Assembly: GCF_030406325.1 (NCBI RefSeq)
Contig: NZ_JAUEQY010000008.1
Coordinates: 1-64,000 of the forward strand
Reading direction: 5' to 3'
DNA length: 64,000 nucleotides
Origin: Actinomadura sp. DC4
Lineage (GTDB): Bacteria; Actinomycetota; Actinomycetes; Streptosporangiales; Streptosporangiaceae
Part shown: positions 46,072-54,405 of the stretch, in pieces
Position numbering within the stretch: position 1 is the first letter of the stretch
How the letters are laid out: every line of letters begins with the position of its first letter
Translations under genes and position numbers: made by a program
Notes under the pieces: generated by a model
Database searches by the model: none
Seen by the model: the letters and a program-made list of their open reading frames with translations, nothing else
Told to the model about the DNA's origin: nothing

Positions 46072-47007
46072 CTACGGCGTCGCGCCGGGGTTCACACCGA
46101 CGACGATCGTGGCGAGCAGGCCGTGTTTCAGCGCGGGCGCGTGGGCGTGGGCCGGGCGGAGCTTGAGCAGGCCCGCGCTGCCGCCGTTCTGGTAGATGCC
46201 GTCCTCGTCCAGCGGCGTGCGGTGGGTCGTGTTGATGGCGTACGGCTGGAGCTCGGCGACCTCCTCGGTGACCCGCTCGTCGAAGAAGAACTGGCCGGTG
46301 TGGGCGACGTGCCCGCCGGTGTACTTCCCGCCCGAGACCCTGCCGCCCAGGTGCACCTTCGCGTGGATGTGGATGGCGCGGCCGATGTACCAGCCGGGGT
46401 ACAGGGTGCGGAACTCCACGACGCCGTGCCGGTCGCTGGTCTGGACGCCGCGCAGGAAGGTCAGGTCGTCGCTCGGCTCGACGTGGCCGCCGCCGGGAGG
46501 CGGACCGGACGGCGGGGGCGAGCCGGGCGGCGGGCCACCCGGTCCACCCGGTCCACCCGGTCCACCCGGTCCACCCGGTCCACCGGGCCCGCCCGGGCCG
46601 CCGCCGTTGCCGCCTCCGACGCCGAGCGCCGTGTAGCCGGAGTACTCCCCGAGCGCGTCGGTGTGCCAGATGTCCAGCGCGGCGTGCGGGATCGGCGCGC
46701 AGGTGGCGGCGTTGACGATGGTGGCGCGCAGGAGGACCGGCACGCCGTCCTTGTGCTCGGTGACGTCGCGGCGGAACAGCTCGTAGTCGAGGTAGTACGG
46801 GCCCTCCGTCAGTTCGGGGGCGAGCACGCAGTCCGGCCGCGCCGCCGAGCCGGACGGCGGGTTCGCCGTGGCCCAGGCCGCCGCGCGGCTCGCCGCCACG
46901 ACCCCGGCCGCGCCCAGGCCCGCGCCGCCGAGCGCGGTCAGCGCCCGGCGGCGGTTCATGTGTTCGCGGCTCTCATCGCGCTCTTCCTGGTCATCGCGCT
47001 CGTCCAT
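46072..47007 (-). CDS. Secreted intradiol ring-cleavage dioxygenase with collagen-like insert
   Basis: The 311-aa protein has a twin-arginine-type signal (NRRRALTALGGAGLGAAGVV, about 18-37) and an intradiol dioxygenase domain. Probable iron ligands are Y122 (GEYSGY), Y203, H210 and H212 (PGWYIGRAIHIH). Family members split aromatic diols using ferric iron. Between the two ligand groups lies a Gly/Pro-rich low-complexity insert (about 129-172) with repeated G-G-P triplets, encoded by a tandem 9-bp repeat. The natural substrate is unknown. Secreted members may act on lignin- or plant-derived catechols. Confidence 0.87.
   Translation of the reverse strand: MDERDDQEERDESREHMNRRRALTALGGAGLGAAGVVAASRAAAWATANPPSGSAARPDCVLAPELTEGPYYLDYELFRRDVTEHKDGVPVLLRATIVNAATCAPIPHAALDIWHTDALGEYSGYTALGVGGGNGGGPGGPGGPGGPGGPGGPGGPGGPPPGSPPPSGPPPGGGHVEPSDDLTFLRGVQTSDRHGVVEFRTLYPGWYIGRAIHIHAKVHLGGRVSGGKYTGGHVAHTGQFFFDERVTEEVAELQPYAINTTHRTPLDEDGIYQNGGSAGLLKLRPAHAHAPALKHGLLATIVVGVNPGATP
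46532..46585. repeat. Tandem 9-bp repeat encoding Gly-Gly-Pro triplets
   Basis: Four perfect copies of GGTCCACCC (46541-46576), with one variant unit on each side, lie inside the dioxygenase gene. Slippage here would change protein length by three residues without breaking the frame. Confidence 0.9.
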
Positions 47008-47127
47008 GCGCCGGCCACCCTTCGTTCTGACACGGGGATTGACGGTCTGTCGACCGTCAGCGGCGGTGACGCTAATCGCGGCAGATGAGAAAACGATGAG
47101 ACGAATCTGAGATTCGCCGGGCGGCGC

Positions 47128-47523
47128 TCAGGCGACGTTGAAAGGACTGCAGCCGCTGTAGTACCGGGTCGTCGTGAGGGTCACCCTGACGTGGATGGAC
47201 GCACACGTCTCATAGTGCTTGCCCGCGACCGCGGTGAAGGTCGGCGTCGCCCAGTTCGTCGTCGTCGCCAGTGCCGTGCAGGAGGTCTCGGCCGCGTTGC
47301 ACTTGTAGAGCGTGAGGCTGTCGACGGTGGCGCCGGCGTCGAACAGGTTCACGTGGCCACTGACCTGGCCCTCCAGGTCGTACGTGCAGACGGTGGCGAC
47401 GATGCCGTCGCCGAGGATCGAGGTGCAGGTGATGGGCGGCGTCGCGTGGGCGGGGGCCGCGAGGGGAACGGACGCCGCGGTGACGATGACGGCGCCCGCG
47501 AGACCGGTGGCTAAGTGACGCAT
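47128..47523 (-). CDS. Small secreted protein with six cysteines
   Basis: The 131-aa protein has a signal peptide (MRHLATGLAGAVIVTAASVP to PAHA, about 1-27). The mature part of about 104 residues has six cysteines, spaced for three disulfides (PITCTS, ATVCTY, YKCNAAETSC, YETCAS, SGCSPF) and rich in Thr. I do not recognise a family. ATG at 47523 is chosen because GGAGGTCTC precedes it and the signal peptide starts there. It stands alone between the dioxygenase and a P450 on the same strand. Confidence 0.75.
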   Translation of the reverse strand: MRHLATGLAGAVIVTAASVPLAAPAHATPPITCTSILGDGIVATVCTYDLEGQVSGHVNLFDAGATVDSLTLYKCNAAETSCTALATTTNWATPTFTAVAGKHYETCASIHVRVTLTTTRYYSGCSPFNVA

Positions 47524-47649
47524 GAGACCTCCTGTTGCCGAGGGGAGTCTCAAGTCTGCGCGTGGCGCCGGGACGCGGCCCAGCGGCTGACCGGACCTGG
47601 CTAGCGGAGTAACGGCGAGCGGATCACCGCGCGAGCGTGTCGGACGCGG

Positions 47650-48822
47650 CTAGCCGAGCCGTACGGGAAGCTCCGCGAGGCCGCGCAGGATCAGGTTGTT
47701 CTTGTACTTCGGGGGGCCCGGAACGGGAGCGACACCCCGCCGTACGAGCGCGGTCAGGGCGATCTGTCCCTCGACGCGGGCCAGTGGCGCGCCGAGGCAG
47801 AAGTGGATGCCCTGGCCGAACGCCAGGTGACGGGGCGCCTCGTTCACCCAGCGGGTCAGGTCGAGGCGGTCGGGGTCGGCGAACACCTCCGGGTCCCGGT
47901 TGGCCGCGCTCAGCAGCAGCATCACCATCTCGCCGCGGCGGATCGGCTGCCCGGCGACCTCGGTGTCCTCCAGCGCGGCGCGGACGCTGAGCTGGACCGG
48001 CGGGTCGTACCTCAGGAGCTCCTCCACGGCCGCGGCGGCCGAGCCGAGGTTGGCGCCGAACCAGGCGAGCTGGTCCGGCGCCCGCAGCAGCGCCAGCGTG
48101 CCGTTCGCGATCAGGTTGACGGTCGTCTCGTGGCCGGCGACGAGCAGCAGGATGCAGGTCGCCACCAGGTCGTCCTCGGAGAGCTCCTCGATGGCGGCCA
48201 GGCCGCTCAGCAGGTCGTCGCCGGGCGCGGCGCGGCGCCGGGCGGCGAGCTCGCGGAAGTAGGCGCCGAACTCCGCCCGCGCCTGCTCGCGCCGGGAGAG
48301 ATCCTGCTCAGGGATGAGGAAGTCCGGGTCCAGGCCGCGGGCGAGCGCCTCGGACCAGCCGCGGAAGCGGTCGTGGTCCTCCGGCGGCACGCCGAGCATC
48401 TCGCTGATCACGATGACCGGCAGGGGATGGGCGAGCGTGGAGATCAGGTCGACCTCGCCGGACGGTACGGCCAGGAGCTCGTCCACGAGGGCGGCGACGC
48501 GGGGACGGAGGCGTTCGACCAGCCGCGCGGTGAAGGCCCGGCTGACGAGCCGGCGCAGCTTCGTGTGCTCGGGCGGGTCGAGCACCAGGAACGACCGTGC
48601 CCGCCGCGGAGGGAGCCGGCCCGAGCCCTCCAGCCCGTCGCCGTGGCCGAACCGCGGGTCGCGCAGGACCCGCGTGCACACCGCGAAGGACGGGGAGACC
48701 CACAACCCGGCCGGCGTCCGCTGCAGCGGGCCGCCCGCGCGCAGGTCGCGATAGTGGGCGTACGGATCGGCGCGGAACTCCGGGGCGAAGGGGTCGAAGC
48801 CGAGAACGGCGCGTACGTCCAT
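47650..48822 (-). CDS. Cytochrome P450 (second)
   Basis: The 390-aa P450 has the I-helix LLLVAGHETTVNLIANG (classic A-G-x-E-T-T), the K-helix E-L-L-R in AVEELLRYDPPVQ, and heme ligand C342 in AFGQGIHFCLGAPLARVEG. It ends LILRGLAELPVRLG, a C-terminal pattern shared with the P450 at 27317-28495. It is 10 bp from the IclR-type regulator upstream on the same strand, so that regulator may control it. Substrate unknown; no ferredoxin gene is adjacent. Confidence 0.94.
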   Translation of the reverse strand: MDVRAVLGFDPFAPEFRADPYAHYRDLRAGGPLQRTPAGLWVSPSFAVCTRVLRDPRFGHGDGLEGSGRLPPRRARSFLVLDPPEHTKLRRLVSRAFTARLVERLRPRVAALVDELLAVPSGEVDLISTLAHPLPVIVISEMLGVPPEDHDRFRGWSEALARGLDPDFLIPEQDLSRREQARAEFGAYFRELAARRRAAPGDDLLSGLAAIEELSEDDLVATCILLLVAGHETTVNLIANGTLALLRAPDQLAWFGANLGSAAAAVEELLRYDPPVQLSVRAALEDTEVAGQPIRRGEMVMLLLSAANRDPEVFADPDRLDLTRWVNEAPRHLAFGQGIHFCLGAPLARVEGQIALTALVRRGVAPVPGPPKYKNNLILRGLAELPVRLG

Positions 48823-48832
48823 AGGGCCTCCC

Positions 48833-49597
48833 TCAGTGCAGCAGGTGGTGCGCGGAGTACTCGATCCGCTCGCGGGCGCGCATCAGCAGCGCCGGGATCT
48901 CCCGCTCGGCCGCGTCGGTCAGGCGCATGGTCGGGATGGACACGCTGATCGCGTCGCGGGCCGGCCGCTGGAGCCGGAGGACGACGCCGAAGCAGCAGAT
49001 CCCCGGGCTGTTCTCCTCGTTGTCGACGGCGTAGCCGCGCTCGCGTACGCGCCGCAGGTCCTTGGCGAGGGCGTCGTGGTCGGTGATGGTGTGCTCGGTC
49101 TGGCGTTCGAGCTCGGCGGGCAGGGCCGGGTCCGTACGGTCGGCGAGCAGCGCCTTGCCCAGCGCGGTGCTGTACGCGGGCATCCGCCGCCCGACGCGTA
49201 CGACGGGCCGCAGGTCGTGCCGTGACGGCCGGGAGGAGAGGTCCACGACGTCGACGTCGTCGAGCCGGCCGAAGTGCACGGTCTCACCGGTCGCCTCGGC
49301 GAGCCACTCGAGCGTCTCGTGGGCCATGCCGACGACGGGGTCGCCGTCGATGTAGGACGCGCCGACGAGCAGCGCCCGCATCCCGATGCGATAGAGGGTG
49401 CCGGTGGGGTCGGTCTCCACCCAGCCGAGCTGGACGAGTGTGCGCAGTAGAGCGTAGAGACTGCTCTTCGGATAGCCCAGCTCCTGCTGGATCGCGGTCA
49501 GGCTGTACATGCCGCCCTGACGGGCGAAGAAGTCGAGCAGTGCGACGGTCCGCATGGCGGACTTGACGCCCGGCCCGGTCGAATCGGACGAGTCCAT
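48833..49597 (-). CDS. IclR family transcriptional regulator
   Basis: The 254-aa regulator has a winged helix-turn-helix (YSLTAIQQELGYPKSSLYAL, about 31-50) and a C-terminal IclR effector domain with ALGKALLADRTDPALPAEL and GYAVDNEENSPGICCFGVVL, carrying the effector-pocket cysteines. ATG at 49597 follows GAGAGGCTGGG; an earlier in-frame start exists at 49654. It is divergent from msiK and upstream of the P450 on its own strand. An inverted repeat at 49690-49709 between the divergent genes is a likely binding site. Confidence 0.92.
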   Translation of the reverse strand: MDSSDSTGPGVKSAMRTVALLDFFARQGGMYSLTAIQQELGYPKSSLYALLRTLVQLGWVETDPTGTLYRIGMRALLVGASYIDGDPVVGMAHETLEWLAEATGETVHFGRLDDVDVVDLSSRPSRHDLRPVVRVGRRMPAYSTALGKALLADRTDPALPAELERQTEHTITDHDALAKDLRRVRERGYAVDNEENSPGICCFGVVLRLQRPARDAISVSIPTMRLTDAAEREIPALLMRARERIEYSAHHLLH

Positions 49598-49689
49598 CCC
49601 AGCCTCTCTAGAGCGCCCGGCATACGCCGTGCTCACCCGAGATCCGGCGATCACACCGGAGCCGGACCACAGCCTAGTCCGCCCCAGAT

Positions 49690-49709
49690 CTGTTCAGATA
49701 TGCGAACAG
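49690..49709. promoter_or_regulatory. Putative IclR operator between iclR-type gene and msiK
   Basis: CTGTTC (49690-49695) and GAACAG (49704-49709) are perfect inverted arms with an 8-bp AT-rich spacer. The G-T-T-C to G-A-A-C spacing suits IclR-family dimers. The site lies 93 bp from the regulator start and 50 bp from the msiK start, where repression or autoregulation could act. Confidence 0.5.
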
Positions 49710-49758
49710 TGGCTATGGTTATGGACACTTTGAGGTCGCACCCATCGGAGGAACCCCC

Positions 49759-50985
49759 ATGGCCAAGATCGTTCTAGACCAGGTCGACAAGGCCTACAGC
49801 AACGACGTGAAGGCGGTGAACAACCTCAGCCTGGAGATCGAGGATGGGGAGTTCATGGTGCTCGTCGGCCCGTCGGGCTGCGGAAAGTCGACCGCTCTTC
49901 GAATGATCGCCGGCCTGGAGGACATCACCGGCGGCGAGATCTCCATCGGCGACCGGGTGGTCAACGACCTCGCGCCGAAGGACCGCGACATCGCCATGGT
50001 GTTCCAGAACTACGCGCTCTACCCGCACATGACCGTCGAGCAGAACCTCGCGTTCGGCCTCCAGCTCCGCGGCACCTCGAAGGCGGAGATCAAGAAGCGC
50101 GTCGGCGACGCCGCCAAGATGCTGGGCCTGGAGCAGTTCCTCAAGCGCAAGCCCGCCGCACTCTCCGGCGGCCAGCGGCAGCGTGTCGCGATGGGCCGGG
50201 CGATCGTCCGCGAGCCGCAGGCGTTCCTGATGGACGAGCCGCTGTCCAACCTCGACGCCAAGCTCCGCGTGTCCATGCGCGCCTCGCTCAACCAGCTCCA
50301 CGAGCGGCTCGGCGTAACGACGGTGTACGTCACGCACGACCAGGTCGAGGCCATGACCCTCGGCGACCGCGTCTGCGTGCTCCGCGAGGGCCTCCTGCAG
50401 CAGGTCGACACCCCGCAGAACCTCTTCGACAACCCGGTGAACCTGTTCGTCGCCGGCTTCATCGGCTCGCCCGCGATGAACTTCGTCACCGCCGAGCTCG
50501 TACGCGACGGCGGCACGGCCCGGGTGAGCTTCGCCGGCTATGAGCTGCCGGTCCCGGCCGAGGTGTTCACCAACAAGCCGGGCCTGGAGGACTACGTCGG
50601 CCGTTCGCTCATCCTCGGCATCCGCCCGTCCGACTTCGAGGACTCCGGCCACAGCGGGCAGGACTGGCCGATCATGGCGGTGCACGCGGACGTCACCGAG
50701 GAGCTCGGCAGCGAGATCAACGCCATCTTCACGATCGACGCCCCGCCGGTCGAGCACAAGGACACCGCCGACCTCGCCAAGGACGAGGACGAAGAGGACT
50801 CCGCGATCCCGCTGACCGACAACAAGGCCCTGTGGACCGCCCGCGTCAACGCGCGCTCGCGCGTACGGCCGGGGCAGTCGCTGGAGCTGGCCGTCGACAC
50901 GACGCGCCTGCACTTCTTCGACCCCGAGAGCGGCCTGGCCGTCGGCCACCCGGAGGCCGCCACGATCGAGCCCGTCAGCGCCTGA
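49759..50985 (+). CDS. Sugar ABC transporter ATP-binding protein, MsiK/UgpC-like
   Basis: The 408-aa ATPase has Walker [10 protein letters not shown] (37-45), Q-loop [16 protein letters not shown], signature [16 protein letters not shown], Walker [15 protein letters not shown] and a C-terminal TOBE-type regulatory domain (about 240-400). No permease or binding protein is adjacent. That fits the MsiK type in actinomycetes, where one ATPase powers many carbohydrate importers. An acidic insert (AKDEDEEDS, about 339-347) lies in the C-terminal domain. ATG follows GGAGGAACCCCC. Confidence 0.93.
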   Translation: MAKIVLDQVDKAYSNDVKAVNNLSLEIEDGEFMVLVGPSGCGKSTALRMIAGLEDITGGEISIGDRVVNDLAPKDRDIAMVFQNYALYPHMTVEQNLAFGLQLRGTSKAEIKKRVGDAAKMLGLEQFLKRKPAALSGGQRQRVAMGRAIVREPQAFLMDEPLSNLDAKLRVSMRASLNQLHERLGVTTVYVTHDQVEAMTLGDRVCVLREGLLQQVDTPQNLFDNPVNLFVAGFIGSPAMNFVTAELVRDGGTARVSFAGYELPVPAEVFTNKPGLEDYVGRSLILGIRPSDFEDSGHSGQDWPIMAVHADVTEELGSEINAIFTIDAPPVEHKDTADLAKDEDEEDSAIPLTDNKALWTARVNARSRVRPGQSLELAVDTTRLHFFDPESGLAVGHPEAATIEPVSA

Positions 50986-50993
50986 GTCTCGAC

Positions 50994-51026
50994 AGAAGGG
51001 GCGGATCCGTGGGGTTCGCCCCTTCT
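50994..51026 (+). terminator. Terminator hairpin after the MsiK-like gene
   Basis: AGAAGGGGCG (50994-51003) and CGCCCCTTCT (51017-51026) are perfect 10-bp arms with a 13-nt loop, followed by TTG. It lies 8 bp after the stop codon and could serve the convergent LacI gene as well. Confidence 0.8.
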
Positions 51027-51065
51027 TTGCGCTCCGGACGCCCTCAGGCGGCTCTCAGGCCGCGT

Positions 51066-52064
51066 TCAGGCGGACTCACGGACGACGAGGGACGGTGTCA
51101 GCACGAGCTGCCGGTGCTCGTGGTCGCCGGAGGCGCCGGACTCGGCGAGGGCCAGCTCGGCGGCGGTCCAGCCGAGCTCGTGCCGCGGCTGGCGCACGGT
51201 CGTCAGCGGCACGACCGACGTGCCGGCGAGTTCGATGTCGTCGTAGCCGACCACGCAGATCTCGCCGGGCACCTTGACGCCGGACCGGTGCAACTCGTTG
51301 ACCAGGCCGATGGCCAGCAGGTCGTTGGTGCAGAACACCCCGGTCGGCAGGGGGTCGAGCTCCAGGAGACGCCGCGCCGCGTCCTTGCCGGCGGTGGGCG
51401 TCATGTCGCTGCGGATGAGCGTGGCCATGTCATGGTCGGGCACCCCGGCGGCACGCGCGACGGCCTCGGCGCCGGCGTAGCGATCGCGGATGGGCTCCTG
51501 CAGCAGCGGCCCGGTCACGATGGCGAGGCGCCGGTGGCCCCGGCCGAGCAGGTGGTTGATCGCGATCTCGCCGCCCGCGACGTGGTCGACCCGCGTGGAG
51601 CAGACGCCGTCGTACTCACGGCGGTCGAGGACGACGACCGACAGGCCGCGGGCGTGGAGGTCGGCGATGCGGGCGGGGTCGAGTCCGACCGGCGTGATGA
51701 TCACGCCGCTGACGCGCTGCTCCTCCAGGAAGTCGAGACAGCGGCGCTCCTTCGCCTGGGAGCCGTCGCTGGTGCACCAGACGGCGTCGAAGCCGTCGGT
51801 GTTCATCGCCGCCGCGGCACCGCGCGCCAGATCGGTGAAATAGGGGTTGGCGAGGTTCTCGAGGACGACCCCGAACGTGCGGCTGCGGCCTTGGCGGAGC
51901 CGCCGGGCGCTCTCGTTCCGTACGAAGCCGAGCTCGCCGATGGCCGCCTGTACGCGCTCACGGGTAGCTTCGGCCACCAGGTTTGGCCGGTTTAGGACAT
52001 TCGAAACTGTCCCAACGGAGACACCTGCACGCATCGCCACATCCCGGATGCTGACGGGCGGCAC
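51066..52064 (-). CDS. LacI family transcriptional regulator
   Basis: The 332-aa regulator has an N-terminal HTH (SIRDVAMRAGVSVGTVSNVL, 5-24), a hinge helix, and a periplasmic-binding-protein-like sensor domain (FGVVLENLANPYFTDLARGA; VVLDRREYDGVCSTRVDHVA; GVFCTNDLLAIGLVNELHRS). This class usually represses sugar utilisation genes. It converges with the MsiK-like ATPase, whose transporters it might regulate. A LacI-type palindrome lies 165 bp upstream of its start. Confidence 0.93.
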   Translation of the reverse strand: MPPVSIRDVAMRAGVSVGTVSNVLNRPNLVAEATRERVQAAIGELGFVRNESARRLRQGRSRTFGVVLENLANPYFTDLARGAAAAMNTDGFDAVWCTSDGSQAKERRCLDFLEEQRVSGVIITPVGLDPARIADLHARGLSVVVLDRREYDGVCSTRVDHVAGGEIAINHLLGRGHRRLAIVTGPLLQEPIRDRYAGAEAVARAAGVPDHDMATLIRSDMTPTAGKDAARRLLELDPLPTGVFCTNDLLAIGLVNELHRSGVKVPGEICVVGYDDIELAGTSVVPLTTVRQPRHELGWTAAELALAESGASGDHEHRQLVLTPSLVVRESA

Positions 52065-52529
52065 GCTCTCTTCCTCTCCCGTGACACAGTTTTCGCAGGT
52101 TAATAGCTGCGAAGAACTGTTTCCGATGTGTTATGTAGCGGGGCGTTTCCATGCGGCTACACGTCGTAACATTCGAACGCTTGACGGTCCGGATCCGGCC
52201 GCCTAGCGTTCCGGATCGAAGCCTAGCTTGAAACGATTCACGATCTTTGCCGGGATCGTTATCGAAGGGATGGGGGCGAGAGGCGTACCGATGACCCCTC
52301 CCGATCTTGTGGATTCCGGTCCCGGTCGCACCGCCGGGACGTTTCCTCGCGCACCCGGGGCTACGTCCCTTCAGGAATCCCCAACGTATGAATCGTTACT
52401 GGAGTTCCCCGGTCGCGCAGCCGAATCGGCACATGCGGCCACCTCCGGTCAAGCGCGCAAGGCCTACCCGTGCCCATGCGGCACCCCGCCGCATCCCCGT
52501 AGTCATCACCAGGGACGAGGGAGGACGGA
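52065..52529. other. 465-bp gap without a supported gene
   Basis: The first 180 bases are AT-richer than the flanks and probably hold the promoter of the LacI-type gene, including a LacI-type palindrome. The rest (52270-52529) is open in more than one frame, but the translations look non-coding (Pro/His/Arg-rich with no domain). It most likely holds the leader of the small HTH gene. Confidence 0.6.
52229..52240. promoter_or_regulatory. Possible LacI-type operator
   Basis: TGAAACGATTCA is a 12-bp near-palindrome (5 of 6 pairs) with a central CG, close to the common LacI-family pattern TGAAACGTTTCA. It lies 165 bp upstream of the LacI-type start, so autoregulation is possible. Confidence 0.35.
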
Positions 52530-52760
52530 GTGGAACAGGCCACACTGACACGCCGTGGCACCGACGATCCGCGACTGAGCGAGGACGAACTCCGGTTGCT
52601 CGCGCAGATCGCCACCGGTGTCACCGCAGATGTGGCAGCGCGGAAGCTTGAACTCAGCGCGCGGACGCTACGGAGGCGACTGCGATCGATATGTGATCGG
52701 CTCAACGTGAACACCCCCATCGAGGCAGTCGTGTGGGCGGCACGACGGCAGTTGATCTGA
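52530..52760 (+). CDS. Stand-alone LuxR-type helix-turn-helix protein
   Basis: This 76-aa protein is almost only a LuxR C-terminal DNA-binding domain: LSEDELRLLAQIATGVTADV, AARKLELSARTLRRRLRSIC and DRLNVNTPIEAVVWAARRQL. No receiver or sensor domain is attached, so it may act as a constitutive or interaction-controlled regulator, as seen for small Gas/GerE-type proteins. The GTG start follows GAGGGAGGACGGA. It is isolated, with an acetyltransferase 72 bp downstream. Confidence 0.8.
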   Translation: MEQATLTRRGTDDPRLSEDELRLLAQIATGVTADVAARKLELSARTLRRRLRSICDRLNVNTPIEAVVWAARRQLI

Positions 52761-52832
52761 CAGCGGGAGATCCGAGTGGGAGTACGGCCGCCCGCGAGCA
52801 TTCGGGCGAGCGGCCGCTAGGGTCACCTGTTT

Positions 52833-53348
52833 GTGGAGACAGCTATCCGTCGCGCCCGGACAACGGACGTACGGGCGATCCGGCGGCTGGTCGACATGTA
52901 CGCCGGTCCAGGCCGGCTGTTGGCCAAGCCGACCGTGACGCTCTTCGAGGACGTCCAGGAGTTCTGGGTCGCGGAGGATCGGGAGACCGGCGCCGTCGTT
53001 GGCTGCGGCGCGCTCCACGTGATGTGGGAGGACTTGGCGGAGGTCCGTACGGTCGCGGTCGATCCGGCGTGCCGCGGCCACGGAGTAGGGCATCGTATCG
53101 TCGCGCGCCTCCTGGAGACCGCGCGCGAACTCGAGGTCCGGCGCGTCTTCTGTCTCACCTTCGAGGTGACCTTCTTCTCCCGGCACGGGTTCCGCCGGCT
53201 GCAGGGCAGCCCGGTGGCGCCCGAGGTCTACGAGGAGTTGCTGCGCTCCTACGACGACGGAGTGGCGGAGTTCCTCGGCCTCGATCGGGTCAAGCCGAAC
53301 ACCCTGGGCAACACCCGCATGTTGCTGCACCTGGAAGGTGGTCGATGA
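52833..53348 (+). CDS. GNAT acetyltransferase, ArgA-like N-acetylglutamate synthase
   Basis: The 171-aa GNAT protein has the N-terminal IRRARTTDVRAIRRLVDMYA, the CoA-binding motif A EVRTVAVDPACRGHGVGHRI, and the C-terminal V-F-C-L-T-F-E-V-T-F-F-S-R-H-G-F. This pattern is typical of the short actinobacterial amino-acid N-acetyltransferase (ArgA type, as Mycobacterium Rv2747) that starts arginine synthesis. No other arg gene is nearby. GTG is the start; the stop overlaps the first RDD gene (ATGA). Confidence 0.85.
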   Translation: METAIRRARTTDVRAIRRLVDMYAGPGRLLAKPTVTLFEDVQEFWVAEDRETGAVVGCGALHVMWEDLAEVRTVAVDPACRGHGVGHRIVARLLETARELEVRRVFCLTFEVTFFSRHGFRRLQGSPVAPEVYEELLRSYDDGVAEFLGLDRVKPNTLGNTRMLLHLEGGR

Positions 53349-53905
53349 GTCACTACCCGGAGCCGGTCGAGTCGCTCGCCCTCGCTCCCGTCTCCCGCCG
53401 TGCCGCCGCCCGCGTCATCGACGCCGGGCTGCTCGGCATCGTGGGCTTCGCGCTCATCCTGCCCTTCATGATCGCCGCCGTCGGCCTGAACGAGCCGGGC
53501 AGCCACGGCAAGGACGGCGGCGTGTGGTCCGGCCCGGCGGTCTTCGGCTGGATCCTCGTGGTCGCGATCCTGCCGTTCGCGTACGAGGCGGTGCAGCTCG
53601 CCCTGTGGGGGCAGACGCTCGGCAAGCGCGTCATGAGTTTGCGGGTGCTCGCCGAGAGCGGCGTGCCACTGGTGCCGGCGCAGGCCGTCGGGCGGGCCGC
53701 CGTGAACAACGTGCTCTATCTCTTCGGCTGCGGAGTCGGCACGGTGATGGCCTACCTCTGGGCGATCTGGGACGAGCCGCTGCACCAGGGCCTGCACGAC
53801 CGGCTGGCCGGCACGGTCGTGGTCGACGACCGCGACTTCGAGGACGTCGGCGCACGCAGCGCCGATCAGCAGGGGACCACCGTCATGAGGCGGGAGAACC
53901 CATGA
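53345..53905 (+). CDS. RDD family membrane protein (first)
   Basis: The 186-aa protein has three membrane helices (about 28-50, 66-88, 125-145) and the RDD-family features: R-x-x-A-x-x-I-D near the start (RRAAARVIDAGLLG) and QTLGKRVMSLRVL, with HDRLAGTVVV at the end. It starts at the overlap with the acetyltransferase stop and ends overlapping the second RDD gene by 4 bp. The function of RDD proteins is mostly unknown; some have been linked to ion transport. Confidence 0.87.
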   Translation: MSHYPEPVESLALAPVSRRAAARVIDAGLLGIVGFALILPFMIAAVGLNEPGSHGKDGGVWSGPAVFGWILVVAILPFAYEAVQLALWGQTLGKRVMSLRVLAESGVPLVPAQAVGRAAVNNVLYLFGCGVGTVMAYLWAIWDEPLHQGLHDRLAGTVVVDDRDFEDVGARSADQQGTTVMRRENP

Positions 53906-54402
53906 CGGACAGGACCGTGACCGTGCTCGCGGAGCCGGCGCAGCGTCTGGTGGCCCGCCTGGTGGACACCCTGATCGTCGGCGTCCCGATCGGCACGGCG
54001 GCGACCGAGCTCTTCACGCGCGAGACCGCGCAGACGGTGGTCGCGCCGCTCGCCTTCGCGGCCGTCTACCTCGTCTACGAGGCGGTGCAGCTCGCCCTGT
54101 GGGGCCGTACGGTCGGCAAACGGCTGACGGGCATCCGCGTCGTCTCCGCCGACGGCTCGCGGCTGCGGGTCAGCCAGGCGCTGGTGCGGTCGGCGATCTA
54201 CGCCCTGCCGCCGGCCGCGCGGCCGGTGCCGGTCCTCAACATCCTCGCGGGGATCTTCTGGCTCGCCGAGATCGGGCTGCTGTTCGAGGGCGAGCACCGG
54301 CAGGCCCTGCACGACCGGGCCGCCGGCACTCTGGTCATCGACACCCGCCCCCGGCCGGCCCCGGCCGCCGAGGCCGAGGACGTGCCCCTCTCCGAGGTCT
54401 GA
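53902..54402 (+). CDS. RDD family membrane protein (second)
   Basis: The 166-aa protein shares its layout with the gene before it: LVARLVDTLIVGVPIGTA, then YLVYEAVQLALWGRTVGKRL, IRVVSADGSRLRVSQALVRS and HDRAAGTLVIDT. Both contain E-A-V-Q-L-A-L-W-G, so they are tandem paralogues and may form a heteromer. It starts at an ATG overlapping the first gene by 4 bp. It converges with the EndoQ-UvrD fusion gene, with 3 bp between stops. Confidence 0.87.
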   Translation: MTDRTVTVLAEPAQRLVARLVDTLIVGVPIGTAATELFTRETAQTVVAPLAFAAVYLVYEAVQLALWGRTVGKRLTGIRVVSADGSRLRVSQALVRSAIYALPPAARPVPVLNILAGIFWLAEIGLLFEGEHRQALHDRAAGTLVIDTRPRPAPAAEAEDVPLSEV

Positions 54403-54405
54403 GGC

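Noticed and set aside
47041-47116. Small hairpins GACGGT/ACCGTC and CGAATC/GATTCG upstream of the dioxygenase gene
   Set aside because: Six-bp arms are expected by chance in this sequence and their position does not suggest a terminator.
52228-52651. Two overlapping plus-strand frames of about 110 codons
   Set aside because: No ribosome site matching a start, no domain, and they run into the small HTH gene in another frame.
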